Source of the DNA: Streptomyces fumigatiscleroticus
GTDB taxonomy: Bacteria > Actinomycetota > Actinomycetes > Streptomycetales > Streptomycetaceae
Reading direction: 5' to 3'
NCBI RefSeq assembly: GCF_014647975.1
Contig: NZ_BMQF01000004.1
Span: 248,001-312,000, forward strand
Length of the DNA stretch: 64,000 nt
This document shows, piece after piece, positions 58,681 to 64,000 of the stretch. A program made the translations under genes and the position numbers. Within the stretch, counting starts at the first letter, position 1. Every line of letters starts with the position of its first letter. The notes under the pieces were generated by a model. It saw nothing but the letters and a program-made list of their open reading frames with translations, was not told the DNA's origin and did no database searches.

Positions 58681-60762
58681 TCAGGCCGCGCGCTCCTCGG
58701 AGGTCTCCAGCGGTACCTGCGGACCGTTCGACTCGCGCAGCCAGCGGCGCAGCACGCGGTGCACGCGCTCGGCGCCGACGAGTTCCCGCCCGTCCTCGAC
58801 CGGCGCGGACAGGGTGAGCGGCGACAGCAGGAAGGGCCGTGCCTGGGCGCCGCCGAGTCCGCCGTGGGAGCCGATCTGCTCCTCGAAGGCGAGGACCTCG
58901 CCGTCGGCCGGGTCGTAGAAGGAGTTGACCATGATGTCGGCGGTGTGCGGGAAGGAGTGCGTGCGGCGCACGGCGTCGGCGGCGCCGGGTCCGAAGGGCT
59001 CCAGCGGGCCGGGGTCCTCCGCCAGCCGGTCCAGGGGTATCTCCGCGCCGCGGGCGCCCAGCACCAGCCCGCCGTGGAGTTCGCTGCGCACCAGCAGGAA
59101 GCCGATGCCGGGGTGGTTGGCGAGGGTGGGCAGCAGCGCGGGGTGCCGGGCGTCGATCTCCTCCCTGCTCATCCGGTGCGGCACGTCCGGGAAGGACACC
59201 AGGCCCAGATTGCCGGAGGCCAGCACGACCGGTTCCGAGTGGCGTGCCGGGCGGTGCTGCTCGGCGCCCTCCTCGACCGGGCGGCGCAGCGCGGCCCGTA
59301 CGGCGTTGCGGGCCTCGGCGCCGCTGTGGGTGCGCTGCGCCCGGCGCGGCACGGGCAGTCCGCAGCCGGCCCGCACCAGGTCGCCGAGGGTGAGTCCGTA
59401 GCGGGCCCGGAAGGTCTCGCCGGGGCTCTGGCCGTGGTCGGACAGGACGACGATCCGGTACGGGCGGGGGGCGTGCTCGGCGACCTTCTCGATCAGCGCC
59501 AGCGACCGGTCCAGGCGGTGCAGGACCTTCTCGGCGTCCCGGCTCGCCGGTCCCGAGTGGTGCGCCACCTCGTCGTAGGCGACCAGGTCGGCGTAGACGG
59601 CGGTGCGCCCGGCGAGCATGTCGCCGACCACCGCGGCGACGACGACGTCCCGTTCGACGACGGTCGCAAAGGCCCGCACCAGGGGGTAGAGGCCGCCGCG
59701 GGAGACGCGCGGCCGGACCTTGCGGACGCGGGCCCGGGTGGACTGGCCGATCTCCCGGCCGACCTCGGCGACGAAGGAGAGCGCGGTGCGGACGGCGTTG
59801 GCGGGGTCGGAGAAGTAGGCGAAGTAACCGGCGCGGGAACGGTTCTCCCGGCCGCGGCGGCGGACCGCGATGGAGAGCACGAGGGCCTGCTCGTCGGCGC
59901 CGCCGCCGAACAGGTTGCCGCGGCTGGCGCCGTCGGCGCTGAGCAGCCCGCCGTCGCCGGTGCGCGCCACGGCGCGCCGCTGGAGCTCGGCGGCGCTGGT
60001 CGGCCGGTTGCAGACCATCACCTCGCCGCGGTCCTTCTCGTACCAGCGGAAGGCCGGCACGTCGTGGTTGCTGCCGTGCAGGATGCCGAGCTGGCTGGCG
60101 CCGGTCTGGCTGGACCAGTCGGTGTGCCAGCGGGTGAGCCGGTGGGTGGCGGGCCGGCCGTCGCCGCCGCCCAGCCAGCGGGCGGCGGTGGGCATCAGGC
60201 CCTTGCCGACGGCGTCCAGCAGCACGTCGTGGCCGACGCCGTCGAGCTGCACGAAGACGGTGCCGGGCGTGGCCGGGCAGGCCGGCGCCGTCCGGCGGCG
60301 GCGGTCGGACAGCCGGTAGAGCCGGCGCCGGTAGGCGTCGTCGTCGCGTACGGCCAGGGCGCCGCCGGTGGCGGAGGCGACGGCGGACATCACGGCGGCC
60401 ACCACCACCGCGGTCTCGGGGGCGGCGGCACCGTGCTCGGCGGGGTTCAGCCGCAGCGCGACCAGCAGCAGCCCGCCGTTGAGGAAGAAGACCAGCAGCC
60501 CCAGGACCAGCGCGGGCACCAGCAGCAGGAGACGGACCAGGAGCGGCCACACCAGGGCGGACAGCAGGCCGAAGGCACCGGCGCCGAGCGCCGCGGTGAC
60601 CGCGATGTCGGTGGCGCTGTCACCGTCGGCGGACTTCAGCCGGAAGTCCGGCAGGATGCCCGCGAGCGCCAGCATGGTGACCGTGGAGACGGCCCACACC
60701 GCGACACTCCGCCCGACCTGACTGGCGACCCGTCGCCAACGCCCTCCACCCACGTCCCGCAC
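58681..60762 (-). CDS. Membrane protein: holin-like N-terminus fused to alkaline phosphatase-fold domain
   Basis: A 693-residue protein. The first ~140 residues hold about four hydrophobic helices in the pattern of the phage-holin 4-like (PF04020) family (AVWAVSTVTMLALAGILPDF, ALGAGAFGLLSALVWPLLV). Residues ~165-690 are an alkaline phosphatase/phosphodiesterase-superfamily domain: VFVQLDGVGHDVLLDAV (metal Asp), THRLTRWHTDWSSQTGASQ (nucleophile region), AYDEVAHHSGP and VVLSDHGQSPGE (metal Asp-His). It probably hydrolyses a phosphodiester at the outer face of the membrane. The 'phage holin' label reflects only the short N-terminal family and does not imply lysis. Confidence 0.85.
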   Translation of the reverse strand: MRDVGGGRWRRVASQVGRSVAVWAVSTVTMLALAGILPDFRLKSADGDSATDIAVTAALGAGAFGLLSALVWPLLVRLLLLVPALVLGLLVFFLNGGLLLVALRLNPAEHGAAAPETAVVVAAVMSAVASATGGALAVRDDDAYRRRLYRLSDRRRRTAPACPATPGTVFVQLDGVGHDVLLDAVGKGLMPTAARWLGGGDGRPATHRLTRWHTDWSSQTGASQLGILHGSNHDVPAFRWYEKDRGEVMVCNRPTSAAELQRRAVARTGDGGLLSADGASRGNLFGGGADEQALVLSIAVRRRGRENRSRAGYFAYFSDPANAVRTALSFVAEVGREIGQSTRARVRKVRPRVSRGGLYPLVRAFATVVERDVVVAAVVGDMLAGRTAVYADLVAYDEVAHHSGPASRDAEKVLHRLDRSLALIEKVAEHAPRPYRIVVLSDHGQSPGETFRARYGLTLGDLVRAGCGLPVPRRAQRTHSGAEARNAVRAALRRPVEEGAEQHRPARHSEPVVLASGNLGLVSFPDVPHRMSREEIDARHPALLPTLANHPGIGFLLVRSELHGGLVLGARGAEIPLDRLAEDPGPLEPFGPGAADAVRRTHSFPHTADIMVNSFYDPADGEVLAFEEQIGSHGGLGGAQARPFLLSPLTLSAPVEDGRELVGAERVHRVLRRWLRESNGPQVPLETSEERAA

Positions 60763-60866
60763 ACCTCACACGTCCCGGCCCGTCGTCGGCGCGGGCCCGC
60801 ACCCACCCTGCCACACGGGTCCGCGTCCCCGGCCGGCCCGGGTCCCGCCGCAGGTGACGGCGGTGG

Positions 60867-61304
60867 TCAGCGCCCGTCGTAGCCCGCCGTCGGCATGGAC
60901 AGCCGCCGGTGCACACAGGCCTTCATCGCCGCGTCGTACGACGGCTCGGCACGCCCCACCGTCTCCACCCGCACCCCGCGCCGCGCGCACTCGGCGGTGA
61001 ACTCCTCCACCGATGCCAGGGCGCTCTCCAGGACCCGGCGGCTGGGCGCCACGAACACGTCCCGGCCGGGGCGGACGCCGTCCCACAGCGCGCCGTGGTC
61101 GGGCCGCAGCCCGCGTACGAGGAGTTCCCGGGCGACGACGTAGCCGTGCTCGGCGGCCCAGCGCGCGCACATCGCGTGCTGGCTGCGGGCGTCCACCAGG
61201 AAGGGGTCGGCGTCCAGCTCCTCCAGCGGCGTCAGGCTCGCGATGGCGGTCACCCGGACCGGCTCCGCGGCAGCCCCGCCGGAGGCACTCCGCGCTCGTT
61301 GCAT
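60867..61304 (-). CDS. Small protein resembling a serine-recombinase N-terminal fold
   Basis: A 145-residue protein of unknown function. The pattern RSQHAMCARWAAEHGYVV, then GLRPDHGALW, GRDVFVAPSRRVLESALASV and FTAECARRGVRVETVG, follows the order of helices and strands in resolvase N-terminal domains. The catalytic Ser in its usual RVS context and the C-terminal DNA-binding part are absent. SD GAGGGGG precedes the ATG. It is divergent from the MBL-fold gene. The resemblance is weak and read by eye. Confidence 0.6.
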   Translation of the reverse strand: MQRARSASGGAAAEPVRVTAIASLTPLEELDADPFLVDARSQHAMCARWAAEHGYVVARELLVRGLRPDHGALWDGVRPGRDVFVAPSRRVLESALASVEEFTAECARRGVRVETVGRAEPSYDAAMKACVHRRLSMPTAGYDGR

Positions 61305-61386
61305 GGCGTCCCCCTCACCTCCGGTTCGGCGCCGACCCTACTCCTGCACGTAGGCTTCGGGGGAGTCGCGAGAAGGAGGCAACGAG

Positions 61387-62160
61387 GTGCCGGTGGAGGT
61401 CACCTGGTGGGGTCACGCCACCTGCACGGTCGAGGACTCGGACATACGCGTGCTGACCGATCCGCTGTTCGCACGCAGGCTCGCGCATCTGCGCCGCCGG
61501 CGGGGCGCGCTGCCCCCGCCGGCCGCCTGGCGGGCCGATGTCGCGCTGGTGTCGCACCTCCACGCCGACCATCTGCACGTGCCCTCGCTGGCGCGGCTCG
61601 CGCCGGGCACGCGCCTGCTCGTGCCTCGAGGCGCCCCCCGGGCCGTGCCGGGACTGCGCCGGCTCACGCAGCTGCGGGTGAACGAGGTGGTGCCCGGCGA
61701 CGAGACGGTCGTGGGCGGTCTGCGCATCCGGGTCGTGCCCGCCCGGCACGACGGGCGGCGGCTGCCGCTCGGCCCGCACCGCTCCCCCGCGCTGGGCTAT
61801 GTCGTGCAGGGCGAGGCCCGTACGTACTTCGCCGGGGACACCGGCCTGTTCGACTCCATGGCCGAGGAGGTCGGGCCGGTCGACGTGGCGCTGCTGCCGG
61901 TCGGCGGCTGGGGTCCGCACCTGGGTGAGGGGCATCTGGACGCGGCGCGCGCGGCCCGGGCGCTGGCCCTGCTCAAGCCGCGCAGCGCGGTGCCGGTGCA
62001 CTACGGGACGTACTGGCCGATCGGGATGGACGCCGTGCGTCCGCACGAGTTCCACACGCCGGGCGACGAGTTCGTCCGGCTCTCCGCGCTGCACGCGCCC
62101 GGGGTGGCGGTGCACCGGCTGGCGCACGGGGAGAGCGTACGGCTGGAGGCCGCGCGGTGA
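61387..62160 (+). CDS. MBL-fold metallo-hydrolase
   Basis: A 257-residue UlaG/YtnP-like metallo-beta-lactamase-fold protein. The zinc motif is VSHLHADHLHVPSL (HxHxDH). Further ligands are AGDTGLFDSM and PVHYGTYWP. It starts MPVEVTWWGHATCTVEDSDIRV, the family's WGHA entry. The GTG at 61387 has AAGGAGG 7 nt upstream. Its stop overlaps the start of the DedA gene by 4 nt (GTGA), so the two proteins are co-translated. A lipid or lactone substrate is possible, but there is no evidence here. Confidence 0.93.
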   Translation: MPVEVTWWGHATCTVEDSDIRVLTDPLFARRLAHLRRRRGALPPPAAWRADVALVSHLHADHLHVPSLARLAPGTRLLVPRGAPRAVPGLRRLTQLRVNEVVPGDETVVGGLRIRVVPARHDGRRLPLGPHRSPALGYVVQGEARTYFAGDTGLFDSMAEEVGPVDVALLPVGGWGPHLGEGHLDAARAARALALLKPRSAVPVHYGTYWPIGMDAVRPHEFHTPGDEFVRLSALHAPGVAVHRLAHGESVRLEAAR

Positions 62161-62783
62161 CCTGGCTCACCGCCCTTCCCGCCACCGTGCCGCCCGAGTC
62201 CACCCAGCAGGCGCTCGGCTACCCCTCCCTGTTCCTGCTGGTGCTGATCGGGGCGCTGGTCCCGGTCATCCCGACCGGGGCGCTGGTCAGTTCGGCGGCG
62301 GTGGTCGCCTTCCACCAGACGGCGCCGTTCTCGCTGGCGCTGGTGTTCGTGACGGCGTCGCTGGCCGCGTTCCTGGGCGACGCGGCGCTGTACTGGCTGG
62401 GGCGGCGGGGCCTGCGCTCGAGGAACGGCTCGCGCTGGCTGGAGGCGATCCGGGCGCACGCCCCGGAGGAGAAGCTCGCACAGGCCCAGCGGAAGCTCGC
62501 CGAGCACAACGTGGCCGTGCTGGTGCTGTCCCGGCTGATGCCGGCCGGCCGCATCCCGGTGATGCTGGCGTGTCTGCTGGCCGAGTGGCCGCTGCGCCGC
62601 TTCGCCCGCGGCAATCTGCCGGCCTGCCTGGCCTGGGCGGTGACGTACCAGCTGATCGGCATTCTCGGGGGTTCGCTGTTCAAGGAGCCCTGGGAGGGCG
62701 TGGCCGCGGCGGTCGCGCTGACCGTGCTGGTGAGCGTGGCACCGGGCGTGTGGCGGCGGATCCGGGGGCCGGCGGCACGCTGA
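62157..62783 (+). CDS. DedA family membrane protein
   Basis: A 208-residue integral membrane protein of the DedA/VTT family. The re-entrant motif region reads GALVPVIPTGALVSSAAVVAF. A polar segment FLGDAALYWLGRRGLRSRNG follows, then VLSRLMPAGRIPVMLACLL with the conserved Arg and Pro. DedA proteins scramble or flip membrane lipids such as undecaprenyl phosphate and phosphatidylethanolamine. It overlaps the upstream MBL-fold gene. The 27-bp minisatellite begins 10 nt after its stop. Confidence 0.9.
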   Translation: MTWLTALPATVPPESTQQALGYPSLFLLVLIGALVPVIPTGALVSSAAVVAFHQTAPFSLALVFVTASLAAFLGDAALYWLGRRGLRSRNGSRWLEAIRAHAPEEKLAQAQRKLAEHNVAVLVLSRLMPAGRIPVMLACLLAEWPLRRFARGNLPACLAWAVTYQLIGILGGSLFKEPWEGVAAAVALTVLVSVAPGVWRRIRGPAAR

Positions 62784-62793
62784 ACGCCCCACC

Positions 62794-63223
62794 GGCGGTC
62801 CGGCGCGTGGGCGCTTCGCCGGGAGTCCGGCGCGTTGGCGCTGCACCGTGAGTCCGGTGCGTGAACGGCCCGCCGGAAAACCAGCGCACGAGCAGCCCGC
62901 CGGGACCCGGGGGTGAGCGGCCCGCCGGGAGTCCGGCGCGTGGGCGGCCCGTTGGGAGAGCGGCGCGTGGGCGGCCCGTTGGGAGAGCGGTGCGTGGGCG
63001 GTCTGCCGGGAGAGCGGTGCGTGGGCGGTCTGCCGGGAGAGCGGTGCGTGGGCGCTCTGCCGGGAGAGCGGTGCGTGGGCGCTCTGCCGGGAGAGCGGTG
63101 CGTGGGCGCTCTGCCGGGAGAGCGGTGCGTGGGCGCTCTGCCGGGAGAGCGGTGCGTGGGCGCTCTGCCGGGAGAGCGGTGCGTGGGCGGTCTGCCGGGA
63201 GAGCGGTGCGTGGGCGGTCTGCC
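62794..63223. repeat. 27-bp minisatellite, 16 units, hairpin-forming
   Basis: Sixteen head-to-tail units (fifteen of 27 bp, one of 25) fill most of the gap between the convergent DedA and MBL-fold genes. A central block of five identical units (63,035-63,169) contains AGAGCG-GTGCGTGGG-CGCTCT, a 6-bp stem with a 9-nt loop. The flanking pairs (62,981-63,034 and 63,170-63,223) read CGGTCT, breaking one pair. Units near DedA (62,794-62,953) are the most diverged. The 27-nt period keeps frames open on both strands as 9-residue repeats, but no SD supports translation. Confidence 0.95.
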
Positions 63224-63300
63224 GGGGTGTGGTGGTGGCGGGTTCTTCGTGGCCGGCGTTCGCGTGGCGGAGTCGCGCGTCGACCGGGGGCCGCGCCCCT

Positions 63301-64000
63301 TCAGGGTGCGAGCACCCGGGAGGCGCCCACCGGCAGGTCCCACAGGTCCTCGCGGGGCAGGCCCGCCTTGTCCCAGGCGGCGCGGACCCGGGTGAGGGGC
63401 TCCAGGACCGGCTCGGCGGAGAGGACGAACGTGGCCCAGTGCATGGGCGCCATGCGGCGGGCGCCGAGGTCCTGCGCGGCCCGTACCGCCTCCTCCGGGT
63501 CGCAGTGGACGTCGCTGAGCCACCAGCGGGGGTCGTAGGCGCCGATGGGGAGCAGGGCCAGGTCGATGCCCGGGTAGCGGCGGCCGATCCGGTCGAACCA
63601 GTGGCCGTAGCCGGTGTCGCCCGCGAAGTACACGCGGCGTCCGTCGGGGGCGGTGAGCACCCAGCCGCCCCACAGGGTGCGGCAGGTGTCGGTGAGGGTG
63701 CGCTTGGACCAGTGGTGGGCCGGGACGAAGTCGAAGCGGACTCCGTCCAGTTCGGCCGCCTCCCACCAGTCCAGCTCGGTGACGCGGCTGAACTTGCGGC
63801 GGCGGAACCAGCGGCCGAGCCCGGCCGGTACGAACACCGGGGTGGTGCGCGGGAGTCTGCGCAGGGTGGGGGCGTCCAGATGGTCGTAGTGGTTGTGGCT
63901 GATGACGACCGCGTCCACGCGCGGCAGGGCGCTCCAGGCGACGCCGACGGGGGTGACCCGGGCGGGGGTGCCGAGGATGCGGCGGGACCACACCGGGTCG
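63301..64000 (-). CDS. MBL-fold metallo-hydrolase, NAPE-PLD/UlaG-like (5' end outside window)
   Basis: The C-terminal 233 or so residues of a metallo-beta-lactamase-fold enzyme. The zinc motif is VVISHNHYDHLDAP; further ligands lie in FAGDTGYGHWFD and the late MAPMHWATF. FVPAHHWSKRTLTDTCRTLW and LLPIGAYDPRWWLSDVHCDP are typical of N-acylphosphatidylethanolamine phospholipase D-like bacterial proteins. The window edge reads DPVWSRR in frame, as in internal parts of the family, so the start lies beyond base 64,000. It is convergent with DedA and ends at the minisatellite. Confidence 0.92.
   Translation of the reverse strand, partial: DPVWSRRILGTPARVTPVGVAWSALPRVDAVVISHNHYDHLDAPTLRRLPRTTPVFVPAGLGRWFRRRKFSRVTELDWWEAAELDGVRFDFVPAHHWSKRTLTDTCRTLWGGWVLTAPDGRRVYFAGDTGYGHWFDRIGRRYPGIDLALLPIGAYDPRWWLSDVHCDPEEAVRAAQDLGARRMAPMHWATFVLSAEPVLEPLTRVRAAWDKAGLPREDLWDLPVGASRVLAP

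Noticed and set aside
58681..60762. Phage lysis gene or prophage remnant
   Set aside because: The holin-like part is a short family match fused to an enzyme; there are no phage structural, integrase or lysin genes around.
62794..63223. CRISPR array
   Set aside because: Units are contiguous with no unique spacers and no cas genes are nearby; the same holds for the arrays at 28,792 and 23,091.
62861..63538. Open frame encoding 9-residue Arg/Gly repeats over the minisatellite
   Set aside because: The 27-nt period keeps frames open on both strands, no SD precedes it and it runs antisense into the MBL-fold gene. A repeat protein cannot be fully excluded but is not supported.

Overview
The window is chromosomal DNA of a Streptomyces-type actinomycete. 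It has very high GC, GTG and TTG starts behind strong Shine-Dalgarno (SD) sequences, many 1-4 nt start/stop overlaps, Tat- and Sec-exported hydrolases, GntR/ROK/LysR/XRE regulators, and a perfect CebR operator (TGGGAGCGCTCCCA) in front of cellulase genes. I see no rRNA, tRNA, transposase, integrase or CRISPR array.

Region 1 (1-12,152, all minus strand) reads as a carbohydrate operon. In transcription order it has a ROK regulator, a CUT2 sugar ABC transporter (ATPase, permease, binding lipoprotein), a Gfo/Idh/MocA dehydrogenase, a xylose-isomerase-fold isomerase, a secreted PQQ-type glucose/sorbosone dehydrogenase, a secreted ThuA-DUF1080 protein and an inositol-phosphate synthase cut by the window edge. 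The mix suggests oxidative (3-keto-sugar) glycoside breakdown with an extracellular and a cytosolic arm.

Region 2 (12,359-16,711, minus) holds a GntR/FCD regulator, an orphan KAS III, an oxalate/formate-type (OFA) MFS carrier with an overlapping 44-residue membrane partner, and a LysR regulator. Region 3 (16,899-21,828, minus) is a compact operon: cupin, PfpI-type DJ-1 protein, HAD phosphatase, MFS exporter, and two Hsp31-type DJ-1 domains joined in one reading frame. Its leader is AT-rich.

Region 4 (22,007-28,660, plus) is a PanE-like reductase followed by an NAD-type formate dehydrogenase and FdhD. The FDH catalytic subunit is split and permuted: its C-terminal molybdopterin part is the first gene, and its N-terminal iron-sulfur part, including the Mo-site 4Fe-4S domain, is the third. 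The first gene is preceded by seven tandem 14-bp units, each an SD plus a start-codon position (five ATG, two ACG).

Region 5 (28,661-39,980) has a 19-bp/76-bp tandem repeat, a sialidase, an SBF-type transporter with a divergent LysR gene, an Lrp regulator divergent from a DHA2 MFS pump, an acyl-CoA synthetase, an aldo/keto reductase and a methyltransferase. Region 6 (40,076-48,635) is a cellulose/xyloglucan locus: GH6 and a decayed GH5 pseudogene face GH48 and GH74 across an intergenic region with CebR boxes. Region 7 (48,798-64,000) mixes small unknown proteins, a pectin lyase (PL11), methyltransferases, a pterin dehydratase, two XRE regulators, a lone DnaK, OsmC, a membrane phosphodiesterase, two metallo-beta-lactamase-fold proteins and a DedA protein. 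A 16-copy 27-bp hairpin minisatellite lies between the last convergent genes.

All functions are read from motifs and family knowledge; no database search was possible.
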